From CAYRFF01 sp964423575 (lineage in GTDB: Bacteria; Bacteroidota; Bacteroidia; Chitinophagales; Saprospiraceae): a DNA stretch of 64,000 nt. The stretch is from positions 62,001 to 126,000 of the forward strand of contig CAYRFF010000002.1 in the NCBI GenBank assembly GCA_964423575.1, given 5' to 3'. Position numbers and translations under genes: made by a program. Shown here one piece after another: positions 51,652 to 59,926 of the stretch. The notes under the pieces are model-generated. The model saw only the letters and a list, made by a program, of their open reading frames with translations. It ran no database searches and was not told the DNA's origin. Positions within the stretch are counted from its first letter, which is position 1; every line of letters starts with the position of its first letter.

Positions 51652-52412
51652 GAAAGAATTTGTTTATAGGTGATGTAACCTTCTTCTGCTTTATCTGTCC
51701 AGTCCATATCTTCGCAATCAATGGGATTTCCTCCTTTGATACGGCATTGAGTATTTACGGTAATTTCCATACTTTCCAGAAGTCCGATATCTCTTCCATA
51801 TCTTTCTGTAATATATCTTCTTTCGTACAAGTCTTCTTCATCGACAAGTAGAATTAGCAGAGTGCTGTCCAGTTGAGTTCCATTGTTGCTGTACTCTTCG
51901 ATTTCTCGGATATACGCTCTGTGAGAATAATTAGCATAAGGTTTTATCATATTGGCGCGGATGTTAAACTCTACCGATTCCGGATCAAAGTACTTATGTG
52001 GATTCCATCTGCTGAGAGTTCTGATATCCGTCAACATTTTAACATAGGGGAGATTTCCTTCCTGACGGATAATTTCATTTCCATCTTGCCATAATCTCCA
52101 GGCTGCATCGTATATGATATCCGATTTCCCCGCTTTGTGTTTGCTGCGTTTTAAGTTGTATAGGACCCTGCCATCAGCCTTATGTGTTGTATCGGTTATA
52201 GTCTCGGTCACCATCCAGCTCACGGTATCCTTTACTATATTTGATTGGATATAGAAGTAAATCGTATCAATTTGATAAACGGTCTCGCGGCCGATTTCAA
52301 GGGGGAAATAATTTCCGGAAATGAGCTCACCTCTATCATAAATCTCATCTTTGAGACAGCCCACGGTGCCGATTATTGTCACAGCAATAAGTAAAATCAG
52401 TATTCTTCTCAT
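51642..52412 (-). CDS. Hypothetical lipoprotein upstream of rimM
   Basis: 256-residue protein with a lipoprotein signal (about 1-18) and lipobox TVGC (Cys19). The mature part is rich in charged and aromatic residues (GNYFPLEIGRETVYQIDTIY, SVEFNIRANMIKPYANYSHR) with no recognised domain; the YFPL..G....Y..D pattern is common to many Bacteroidota lipoproteins. Its end overlaps rimM by 10 bases, suggesting coupling. The leader region carries the hairpin motif at 52556-52569. Confidence 0.72.
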   Translation of the reverse strand: MRRILILLIAVTIIGTVGCLKDEIYDRGELISGNYFPLEIGRETVYQIDTIYFYIQSNIVKDTVSWMVTETITDTTHKADGRVLYNLKRSKHKAGKSDIIYDAAWRLWQDGNEIIRQEGNLPYVKMLTDIRTLSRWNPHKYFDPESVEFNIRANMIKPYANYSHRAYIREIEEYSNNGTQLDSTLLILLVDEEDLYERRYITERYGRDIGLLESMEITVNTQCRIKGGNPIDCEDMDWTDKAEEGYITYKQILSWK

Positions 52413-52555
52413 AAAATTATCTATAATCGAATTTCCACTTAGTCTTAACGGAAAGTTCAGCTGAATATATACAATTTTGCAAAGATAAGAATAAACGCAG
52501 GAGTAGGGGTAATTAAATTTGATTGTCTGAAAATTCTACGACATCGTATTATACA

Positions 52556-52569
52556 GCCTTTCGGCAAAT
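52556..52569 (-). repeat. Small GAAA-loop hairpin repeat, copy 2
   Basis: Minus-strand ATTTGCCGAAAGGC, the shared 14-base core, about 145 bases upstream of the lipoprotein-rimM start at 52412. Confidence 0.55.
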
Positions 52570-52605
52570 GTTAGGTAGAATATTAAAATAAAATTTGCAA
52601 TCTAT

Positions 52606-52637
52606 TTTGATAATTCAGATATAAAAGGTTACCTTTA
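52606..52637 (+). promoter_or_regulatory. Probable promoter of tRNA-Gly
   Basis: TTTG at 52606-52609, 20-base spacer, TACCTTTA at 52630-52637 (one mismatch), 39 bases before the tRNA. Confidence 0.55.
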
Positions 52638-52676
52638 CGGCTCGAAATCAGGAAGTATGTTTCTGAAATGAAAAAT

Positions 52677-52752
52677 GCGAGAGTAGCTCAGCTGGTAGAG
52701 CACAACCTTGCCAAGGTTGAAGTCGCGGGTTCGAATCCCGTCTCTCGCTCCA
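52677..52752 (+). tRNA. tRNA-Gly(GCC), CCA encoded
   Basis: 76-base cloverleaf: acceptor GCGAGAG/CTCTCGC, D arm GCTC...GAGC, anticodon stem CAACC/GGTTG with loop TTGCCAA giving GCC, T arm CGGG-TTCGAAT-CCCG, discriminator T, and a templated CCA at 52750-52752. The other three tRNA genes here lack an encoded CCA. Confidence 0.96.
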
Positions 52753-52781
52753 AAAGCTCTGAATTATCAGGGCTTTTTTTG
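52752..52781 (+). terminator. Intrinsic terminator of tRNA-Gly
   Basis: Arms AAAAGCTCTGA and TCAGGGCTTTT around ATTA, followed by T residues, beginning at the last base of the tRNA. Confidence 0.8.
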
Positions 52782-52972
52782 TTTGTAGTACTTACCATTT
52801 TTAGGAACTTAGCCGGATTTTCAGGGCACAGAGCAACATTTGCTGAAAAGCAAACTAATATTTATCTGGTCATAAGATGAATGAGTATACTGGCGGATGT
52901 CCCGGATAGTTAGAAACTTTGGATAGAAAACATTACAACAGCTCAACCTAAATCTTAGTCTCAGCCTCAAAA

Positions 52973-55255
52973 CTACTTCACTACCAAAATTTTAGTAGCG
53001 GCAGCATCCGGTTTGAAATTGGTGCTATAGCCTGAAGAGAATACGAGATATACTCCGCTTGAAACCCTTTCATTATTGAGATTGGTGCCATCCCATATTG
53101 CCTGGCCCCCATAAGCCTCGAGAACTTTAACAAGAAAACCTTGCTGATCCACAATGCGTACATGTGCATTTTCAGCCAGGCCTTTGATAGCTATCGGACC
53201 ATTGTAATCCGGTCTTACGGGATTGGGATATGCGTAAACGTCTTTACTGTGTACCTTTTTACCATGGACTGCAACTGTTTTTACTGCGAGAACGCCTTTG
53301 TCTGTTCCGATATAAGTGATTCCTCTGGTTTCGTCAAAGGCAAAACTCGTTATATGATTGGAAGGTAGAGCGCTGTTATCTGTCGTCAATCGCAGTTCAT
53401 TTTCCAAGCCTGAAGATGACTGAACTATAACACCATTTTGCGTCCCAAACCACTTCCTGTTAGCTGCATCAATTCCTATAGCAGTAACCAACTGATCCAT
53501 CAGCAGGTAATCTCCCTGACCATCCTTATTGATATCTACAACCGGTCGCACGCCCGTTCCGTGAAAAGCGTCATAGAAGACGTAAACACCATTGGTTGCA
53601 CCGACCCAGACAGCACCATTTTTATCCATCGCAAGCGAGCGAGCATCACCTGACAGGATACTATTGGAATTACTGATAATTCTAAATTCTTCGCGGTCAG
53701 GATTATAGATGAGGATGTTTCCCTCGCTTCCGATAATGCAGGACCAGAGATTCCCTTCCTGATCAAATATCATCTCACCAAGTTGTGGACCTACGGGTGT
53801 TTTTATTGCCCGACAGCTTCCATCGGCTCCCCATACTTTGATTCCATTGTCCACATAATAATTGCTCATCCAGATGTTACCATCCTTATCCATTGTCATT
53901 GTGGGTATACGCACCGTCATATCAAAGTCGCCGACTGTTTCAAGACAACTATTGGTATGGTCGTACACTTTAAATTTGTTAAAATCATATTCTGCAAATC
54001 CCTTCCATGCCGAATTGAGATATAGTTTCTTTCCATCCTGGCTGGGTATTACTTGCATGATATCTCCGAAGTTCTTTTCACTGAGTTCCGGGGTTAATAG
54101 CTTAGAGTGATTATGCCAGTGTTTTCCGTCATAGTATGCAAAGCCTTCTGCGCGGTGCTGAGGGAAATATCTTAGTTTGTCTGAACCTCCATTAGTTATG
54201 TAGAGAGTATCATTCCAGAAAGTCAAATCGTATGCCTGCACACCTCGAGGGCCGGGAAGTGTTGAAACATTACAAGCCCCGTCTTTGTCCAGGTGATAGA
54301 ATCCGGCCCAGGCAGAACCTACGAGGATTTCACCAGACTTGGTTTCAAGGTAATCAGTGATTGCATTGAAGCAGGAAGACCTTAGCGAGTCAGTGATTTC
54401 ACAATTGTTGCCGACTTTAAGGATGTGGTCTTTTGTTGCGCTGCTATGTACGCCAATCTGAATTTCATCTTCCCGTGAATTTATAAATGGAATTTCATCG
54501 GTCTCGTACAGACTCTTCAAAGGGCTGAATTGCAAATCATCGAGATTGGCCCTGAGTAAATCAGTTCCGTCCTGAATTATAATGCAAGTACTATTTACTC
54601 CGATTTTGCCCGGTTTCATTATGGCTGGAAGTTGATTATCTGCACCTAATTTGTTCCAGTGCGTAAGGGTTACCATTAGGCTTACGTCCCTTGCTCGCGA
54701 GAATCTGTAAAACTCATTCAAGGTACTTATATAAAAATCTGTAGGAGTGATTACAAAATCCCGGGTCTGATCATCAGTGAATAAGGTAAGGATAAAAGAA
54801 GCTTTTTCCAGGTCGTATAAAGATACTCCATAATCTGCGACGATATAAAGAATCCCATTTTCCGCAATGAGTTTATTGATTGTTCTCCGACCGATTATTT
54901 TTTGATTGGTAAGAATATCCCGCACGTTTACTGTTTGTTCCGGATAGAGAATATCGATATTGGAATTTGCGTAAGCGATAATAACAGCATCTGTCTTGGA
55001 ATCATAGGCTAGAACCTCCGGCTCAACATCGCTCAGACCATTGACCTTGGACAACAGTTTAAAAGAATAGTCTTTGTTCCATCTGACAACTCCTACATCC
55101 GAGGCTGAGAAATAATGGTCTTTGGTTTCAATATGCTTTTTCAGGCTTTTATAAGAAAGATAATCAAATGCGTCTCCAATACGGAGAGAATCCTGTGCCA
55201 GTCCTTGATGGGAAATAAGGAAAACAATAAAGAAAGACCATAAAAATCCTCGCAT
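52973..55255 (-). CDS. porZ: PorZ-like type IX secretion protein
   Basis: 760-residue secreted protein: signal peptide (about 1-20, ending GLAQ), an N-terminal propeller with PorZ landmarks (LLSKVNGLSD near residue 67, IIAYANSNIDIL near 91, LYIVADYGVSLYDLEK near 135), a second two-component-regulator-like propeller (GNIWMSNYY near 460, GAVWVGATNGVYVF near 550, RKWFGTQNGVIV near 605), and a T9SS-like end from VYAYPNPVRPDY (about 677). PorZ presents anionic lipopolysaccharide to the sortase at the cell surface, so that T9SS substrates are anchored. The assignment rests on the N-terminal propeller motifs; other propeller proteins are possible. Confidence 0.78.
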   Translation of the reverse strand: MRGFLWSFFIVFLISHQGLAQDSLRIGDAFDYLSYKSLKKHIETKDHYFSASDVGVVRWNKDYSFKLLSKVNGLSDVEPEVLAYDSKTDAVIIAYANSNIDILYPEQTVNVRDILTNQKIIGRRTINKLIAENGILYIVADYGVSLYDLEKASFILTLFTDDQTRDFVITPTDFYISTLNEFYRFSRARDVSLMVTLTHWNKLGADNQLPAIMKPGKIGVNSTCIIIQDGTDLLRANLDDLQFSPLKSLYETDEIPFINSREDEIQIGVHSSATKDHILKVGNNCEITDSLRSSCFNAITDYLETKSGEILVGSAWAGFYHLDKDGACNVSTLPGPRGVQAYDLTFWNDTLYITNGGSDKLRYFPQHRAEGFAYYDGKHWHNHSKLLTPELSEKNFGDIMQVIPSQDGKKLYLNSAWKGFAEYDFNKFKVYDHTNSCLETVGDFDMTVRIPTMTMDKDGNIWMSNYYVDNGIKVWGADGSCRAIKTPVGPQLGEMIFDQEGNLWSCIIGSEGNILIYNPDREEFRIISNSNSILSGDARSLAMDKNGAVWVGATNGVYVFYDAFHGTGVRPVVDINKDGQGDYLLMDQLVTAIGIDAANRKWFGTQNGVIVQSSSGLENELRLTTDNSALPSNHITSFAFDETRGITYIGTDKGVLAVKTVAVHGKKVHSKDVYAYPNPVRPDYNGPIAIKGLAENAHVRIVDQQGFLVKVLEAYGGQAIWDGTNLNNERVSSGVYLVFSSGYSTNFKPDAAATKILVVK

Positions 55256-55429
55256 GAAAAGTCGTTGTGTTTAAAGTGAATCTATATCGAAATTAATCTA
55301 TTTAAGGCGAATAAGTAATTACTCAAAGGTAGTAACGTAACCGAGCCGCAAAATATTTATTTTTTGTGGGATAAAGACTGAAATATAGAAGATTTGTTTG
55401 ATAGGGACGATTTTGACTGGGAAGTAGCA

Positions 55430-55690
55430 CTTGAATGCGTAGGGATGATTTCGAGAGGAAAAGCAATCATCCTATGTGTAGGGACGCACGACATTACGAC
55501 TCTAAGGGATACGTTTAAATGTGTAGGGGCGCACGGCATTTCGGCAGCAAGGTAGTATTTGAATGTGTAGGGGCGCACGGCATTTCGACAGCAAGGTAGT
55601 ATTTGAATGTGTAGGGACGCACGGCCGTGCGTCCCTACACATTAGCAAGATATCGTTTCGCTCAATGAACCCCGTGCGTCCCTACATCTG
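55430..55690. repeat. GTAGGGACGCACGG tandem and palindromic repeats
   Basis: The core TGTAGGG(A/G)CGCACG occurs five times in direct orientation or as its complement. Two 44-base units (55518-55561 and 55562-55605) are near-identical in tandem; the next unit turns into a perfect 38-base palindrome at 55606-55643 (arms meet at CGG/CCG). A further inverted copy follows near 55667-55686, and a weaker inverted pair with GATGATT and AATCATC spans about 55444-55472. Such units are typical of dispersed palindromic repeats, not of CRISPR: there are no unique spacers. Confidence 0.85.
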
Positions 55691-55706
55691 TATTTGAAAT
55701 TCTGTA

Positions 55707-55800
55707 AAACCTACTTGATTTATTCTGGAAATGGTCTATCCTCAAATTCCTTTATCTTGAGTACAATCGAAAATGTAAGTAGATAAAATCAGGTAGGTTT
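55707..55800. repeat. Inverted-repeat element, copy B
   Basis: Arms AAACCTACTTGATTT (55707-55721) and AAATCAGGTAGGTTT (55786-55800), one mismatch that is a G-U pair in RNA, 64 bases apart. Same length, outer arm sequence and layout as copy A (48456-48547), but the interiors differ. Confidence 0.55.
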
Positions 55801-55874
55801 GTCACTGCCTAATATAATCGACCCTGGAATTAGTGTAAAGATTAAGATAGAGAATAAGGCAAAAGAAAATTAAT

Positions 55875-55940
55875 AATCACTGGTCATTCTAATGGGAGCG
55901 TAGCGTACAGAAGAACCCTATGCTGTTGAGTTCGTGCGCC
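55875..55940. repeat. Dispersed repeat related to 1495-1570
   Basis: Shares AATCACTGGTCATTCT exactly with 1495-1510, then diverges and rejoins at GTTCGTG(C/T)GCC. Two copies of one intergenic family, 54 kb apart, on the same strand. Confidence 0.6.
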
Positions 55941-56170
55941 GAAACAAAACTCCGTTTCATTGTTTAAAGATCCTGGTTATTGAGGCCGCTCGAAATGCGC
56001 GGGCTACCATTGACACATTTTCAAAAACCTTGTTTGTAATTGCATAAATTCATACTCAAGGTGAAAAGAGAAAAATGGAATAAGTGTGATAGGACTAGAT
56101 TAGCTTGTAAAGGAGATTTTTACGATTTGACTACCTTATTTATATCTGATTCCTGAATCCAAACTACTTA

Positions 56171-56650
56171 CTACTGTTTCACAAACCTCACATACTTCGT
56201 CTCTGCAATAGGTCTTGGCCATCCTTGACGGAATTCCCCCATGGAAGTTACCAGCGGGTCAAATATCTCTGCATTGGCATGCTCTTTAAGTTCTGCAAAA
56301 GGAATCTGGCTGACTTGTTCATTTTCTTTGATTGTAACTCTCATACGGTCAAAGAAATCTACTTTATATCTTTCACCGATTTCTTTCATGAATCTGAACT
56401 TGGCATCTACAGAACCACCACAAAGGCCATATCGCTCCTGATCCACTACAACCATGGCAAAATAAGGATTAAGTACTGCGGCAGTAGCCGGCAATAAATC
56501 ACCGTGAGATTCCCAGTCAATTGTGAACTCTTTTAATTCAGCATCCAATCTTTCCATTTCCTCTGGAGTTAAAGGACGATTACTCTGATAAAGCCATACT
56601 TTGGAATGGTCCGGGAAGGTTTTTAAATTTTCTATACTTGTCGCCATCAT
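56171..56650 (-). CDS. Conserved hypothetical protein (misnamed ABC transporter ATPase family)
   Basis: 159-residue soluble protein of a Bacteroidota family often carried in databases as ABC transporter ATPase (from memory), although no Walker A or B motif is present. Conserved segments are SKVWLYQSNRPLTPEEMERL near residue 16, SHGDLLPATAAVLN near 48, MVVVDQERYGLCGGSVDAKF near 66 (Cys77) and ERYKVDFFDRM near 93. The function is unknown. The first of two adjacent ATG codons, at 56650, is used. It may share a transcript with nothing; a terminator of clpB lies upstream. Confidence 0.75.
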   Translation of the reverse strand: MMATSIENLKTFPDHSKVWLYQSNRPLTPEEMERLDAELKEFTIDWESHGDLLPATAAVLNPYFAMVVVDQERYGLCGGSVDAKFRFMKEIGERYKVDFFDRMRVTIKENEQVSQIPFAELKEHANAEIFDPLVTSMGEFRQGWPRPIAETKYVRFVKQ

Positions 56651-56768
56651 TAAAATAATTAAGATTGTTGGTTACTTGCTAACAAAACTAAGGATATCTC
56701 TAAAGGTTCAGAGAATATCAATTGCTATAATTCGGTCATATCAGGAAAATAAGCGGACTTTAAAAAAT

Positions 56769-56803
56769 AAAACCTGAGGACTTTAGGTAAATCCTCAGGT
56801 TTT
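56769..56803 (-). terminator. Intrinsic terminator of clpB
   Basis: Arms AAAACCTGAGGA (56769-56780) and TCCTCAGGTTTT (56792-56803) around an 11-base loop; on the minus strand the stem runs into a T tract. 35 bases after the clpB stop. Confidence 0.88.
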
Positions 56804-56837
56804 AGTGAGACCAAAACTAACACAATGATCTCGTGAA

Positions 56838-59531
56838 CTATTCCTCTTCATCCAGACTCAACAGCTCATCCCTGAGATGAGCTGGCAAATCTAGTGCATC
56901 GACTGCCTTTACAAATCCATCAGGTTCTCTTTTGTAAAAATAGAAACCTGCCTCATCGGATTCTACGTAAATATCATCGCCTGCACCGAAATCTCCTGCC
57001 AGAATCTGCCTTGCCAATGGATTTACAATCTCATTCTGTAGTACTCGCTTCATAGGTCTTGCTCCAAATTGAGGATCATATCCCAGAATCGCAAGACTAT
57101 CTGCGGCAGCTTCACTCAGATGAATCTTCATGCCTTGTCTGTGTAACTTGTATTTCACATCGCGCATCAAGAGCATCAGAATCTTCCTGATTTCATCCTG
57201 TGAAAGTGGTGTAAACATGATTCTATCGTCGATTCTGTTTAGAAACTCAGGCTTGAGATTCTGCTTCAACATTTCAAATACCTCAAGCTTAGTTGCTTCT
57301 ATGATTGATTCTCGTTTATCCTCGCCGACAGCAGCCAGATCCTCAAAGTTTTCAAGTATTATGTCCGAACCCAGATTGGAAGTCATGATAATAATTGTGT
57401 TGCGGAAATTGGCAATACGACCTTTATTATCAGTAAGTCTACCATCGTCCAATACTTGTAACAAAATATTGAAAGTATCCGGATGCGCTTTTTCAATCTC
57501 ATCCAAAAGAACAATAGAGTAGGGCTTACGTCTTACTGCTTCTGTCAGCTGACCTCCTTCATCATAACCTACGTAACCCGGAGGCGCACCGATTAATCGG
57601 GAAACAGAATGTTTCTCCTGATACTCGCTCATATCGATACGCGTGATTGCATCTTTGTCATTAAAGAGAATAGAAGCTAGTGTCTTTGCAAGCTCTGTTT
57701 TACCTACACCTGTTGGCCCGAGAAATATAAAGGAACCAATAGGCCTTTTTTCATCAGATAATCCCGCTCTGCTTCTACGGATTGCATCCGAGACTGCAAC
57801 TACAGCTTCATGTTGACCGATTAGACTTCTGCCGATTTCATCTTCAAGGCTAAGTAGCTTATCCTTTTCTGATTGTAGCAACTTACTTACAGGAATTCCT
57901 GTCCATCTAGCAACGACATCTGCTATATCATCGGCTGTTACGGTATCTCTGGTATAACGATGCTCGCTAGGTAATGCTTTCAGTTTTTCCTCAGCAACTT
58001 TAAGCATTACTTCCTTTTCCTTCATTTCACCGTAGCGGATTTTTGCTACAGTTTCATAATCGGAAACTCGCTCTGCACGCTCTGCCTGAGTCTCCAGCTC
58101 TTCTATTTCTTTCTTGATCGATTGAACTGTATCAACGATATCTTTTTCGTTTTTCCAAGCAGCTACGAGAGAATCCAGGTTTTGTCTGGCATTGGCAATT
58201 CTGTCATCCAGAATAGCTACTTTCTTATCGTTTTTCTCTCTTTTCAGCGCTTCTCTTTCAATTTCAAGCTGTCGTACCGTTCTTTCCGCATCATCGATTA
58301 CTTCCGGTACTGAATCCAGTTCCAGTCGCTGTTTTGCAGCAGCTTCATCAATCAAATCAATTGCCTTATCCGGTAAGAATCTATCACCTATATAGCGGTG
58401 GGATAATTCTGCTGCAGCTATTAATGCTGAGTCCAGAATTTCCAATTTATGGTAAACTTCATATCTTTCCTGTAATCCACGAAGAATGGATATGGTATCT
58501 TCCACGCTTGGTTCATCGATCATCACATTCTGGAATCTACGCACCAGTGCTTTGTCATTTTCAAAGTACTTTTGATACTCATCCATGGTCGTTGCACCGA
58601 TAGTGCGCATTTCACCACGTGCCAGCACCGGCTTGAGGATATTGGCAGCGTCCATAGCTCCCTGACCACCTCCGGCACCGATCAATGTGTGGATTTCATC
58701 AATAAAGATGATAATCTTACCATTGGAATCGACGACTTCCTTGACGACAGCTTTTAGCCTTTCTTCAAATTCTCCTTTGTACTTCGCTCCGGCAATCAAA
58801 GACGCGATATCCAGTGTATAAATAACTTTATCTCTTAAGTTTTCCGGCACATCATGTTTTACAATACGCCATGCAATGCCTTCAACAATAGCCGTTTTTC
58901 CCACGCCCGCTTCACCGATAATCATCGGATTGTTTTTCTTACGGCGGGAAAGGATATGCATTAAACGTCTTATTTCCTCATCTCTTCCGATGATGGGATC
59001 AAGTTTTCCCTGCTCAGCCTGTTCATTCAGGTTGATAGCATATTTATTCAATGCATTGTATTGATTTTCTGCGCTTTGATCTGTCACTTTACTTCCTTTT
59101 CTTAATTCGTTTATTGCTGTACGTAAATTTTGAGAACTTGCTCCCAGCTCTTTTAATAGCTTGGCAGCGTTGCTATTTCCTTGTAGCATGCTATAGAGAA
59201 TCAGTTCGAGTGAAATAAACTCATCGCCGAAGTCCTTCATGCTTTTCTTGGCATTTTGCAGTGTCTTGTTTGTCTCATTGGACAAGTACTGCTTATCGTC
59301 TCCACCACTGACTTTAGGAACTGCTTGAATCAGTTCATCAGTTCTTCTTTTCAGTTCCGGCACATTAATACCCAGTTTATTGAGTAAGAAGTTGGAGACA
59401 TCCGGATCAGTTTCCATGATTCCACGCAAGATATGCACATTCTCTACGACTTGCTGACTATTTCCGGCAGCAATTTGTTGCCCTTTAAGTATGGCTTCCT
59501 GCGCTTTTATGGTGAAATTATCGTATGTCAT
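56838..59531 (-). CDS. clpB: ATP-dependent chaperone ClpB
   Basis: 897-residue Hsp100 disaggregase: Clp N-domain (about 1-145), first AAA+ domain with Walker A GEAGVGKT (about 205) and Walker B IIIFIDEIHTLIGAGG, a coiled-coil middle domain (about 410-525; RTVRQLEIEREALKREKNDKK), second AAA+ domain with GPTGVGKTELAK (about 603) and VLLDEIEKAHPD, and the D2-small domain. The middle domain separates ClpB from ClpA/C. It works with DnaK to dissolve aggregates, in the cytoplasm. The ATG at 59531 is chosen: an in-frame TTG at 59561 lacks a ribosome-binding site, whereas AAGGAGA lies 9 bases before 59531. The C-terminus is acidic. Confidence 0.95.
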   Translation of the reverse strand: MTYDNFTIKAQEAILKGQQIAAGNSQQVVENVHILRGIMETDPDVSNFLLNKLGINVPELKRRTDELIQAVPKVSGGDDKQYLSNETNKTLQNAKKSMKDFGDEFISLELILYSMLQGNSNAAKLLKELGASSQNLRTAINELRKGSKVTDQSAENQYNALNKYAINLNEQAEQGKLDPIIGRDEEIRRLMHILSRRKKNNPMIIGEAGVGKTAIVEGIAWRIVKHDVPENLRDKVIYTLDIASLIAGAKYKGEFEERLKAVVKEVVDSNGKIIIFIDEIHTLIGAGGGQGAMDAANILKPVLARGEMRTIGATTMDEYQKYFENDKALVRRFQNVMIDEPSVEDTISILRGLQERYEVYHKLEILDSALIAAAELSHRYIGDRFLPDKAIDLIDEAAAKQRLELDSVPEVIDDAERTVRQLEIEREALKREKNDKKVAILDDRIANARQNLDSLVAAWKNEKDIVDTVQSIKKEIEELETQAERAERVSDYETVAKIRYGEMKEKEVMLKVAEEKLKALPSEHRYTRDTVTADDIADVVARWTGIPVSKLLQSEKDKLLSLEDEIGRSLIGQHEAVVAVSDAIRRSRAGLSDEKRPIGSFIFLGPTGVGKTELAKTLASILFNDKDAITRIDMSEYQEKHSVSRLIGAPPGYVGYDEGGQLTEAVRRKPYSIVLLDEIEKAHPDTFNILLQVLDDGRLTDNKGRIANFRNTIIIMTSNLGSDIILENFEDLAAVGEDKRESIIEATKLEVFEMLKQNLKPEFLNRIDDRIMFTPLSQDEIRKILMLLMRDVKYKLHRQGMKIHLSEAAADSLAILGYDPQFGARPMKRVLQNEIVNPLARQILAGDFGAGDDIYVESDEAGFYFYKREPDGFVKAVDALDLPAHLRDELLSLDEEE

Positions 59532-59540
59532 TATATTTGC

Positions 59541-59547
59541 TCTCCTT
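59541..59547 (-). promoter_or_regulatory. Shine-Dalgarno sequence of clpB
   Basis: Minus-strand AAGGAGA nine bases before the ATG at 59531. It decides the start against the upstream TTG at 59561, and is one of the few clear ribosome-binding sites in this window. Confidence 0.75.
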
Positions 59548-59572
59548 ATTATATTAATCAATATTATTAGTA

Positions 59573-59588
59573 CTGCCTTTCGGCAAAT
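59573..59588 (-). repeat. Small GAAA-loop hairpin repeat, copy 3 (clpB leader)
   Basis: Minus-strand ATTTGCCGAAAGGCAG, identical to the mutS-leader copy (9465-9480) over 16 bases. It is 42 bases upstream of the clpB ATG. Confidence 0.6.
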
Positions 59589-59926
59589 GTTTCTCTGTTC
59601 TCCACTTGAGCATTCTCACTGAATCATCTGCTCTTTTGCAGTACATATTATACTATTCAAACATTGGTCCAATTGAATTATACTGCCAAAGCGACATTTT
59701 AAAGCAGAATTATTCTGTCAGAATGTCGGAGGGAAATATGAATAAGAAGAAAATAGATAAAACGAATAGGAAATAGTGTAGTTTAGACCTATCATCTTGC
59801 TACCCTAAGCAGCAAGATTGAGTTAGTAATCGTCTAAATTTTAAATGATTTATGTAAATAAATTAATTGTGACGAATAAATATAAGACATAATTAAGTGT
59901 TTTTTTAAACGTGAAATGATGATTTA

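Larger units (their letters stand above)
55256..56170. other. 915-base repeat-rich spacer
   Basis: Between porZ-like gene (start at 55255, minus) and the gene ending at 56171. No credible gene. Holds the tandem and palindromic repeats at 55430-55690, the inverted-repeat element at 55707-55800, and the dispersed repeat at 55875-55940. The longest intergenic stretch in the window. Confidence 0.75.
59532..59926. other. 395-base intergenic region (clpB leader / OMP cluster)
   Basis: Divergent spacer. Contains the GAAA-loop hairpin repeat in the clpB leader (59573-59588) and, near 59791-59818, an imperfect hairpin with arms ATCTTGCT and AGCAAGAT. No gene, and no clear promoter for the gene at 59927; the last 80 bases are strongly AT-rich. 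Confidence 0.5.

Noticed and set aside
55430..55690. CRISPR array
   Set aside because: Repeats are directly adjacent 44-base units and palindromes without variable spacers, and no cas genes are present.
57130..57522. 130-codon frame opposite clpB
   Set aside because: Antisense shadow of the second AAA+ domain; Ser-rich composition typical of reversed coding sequence.
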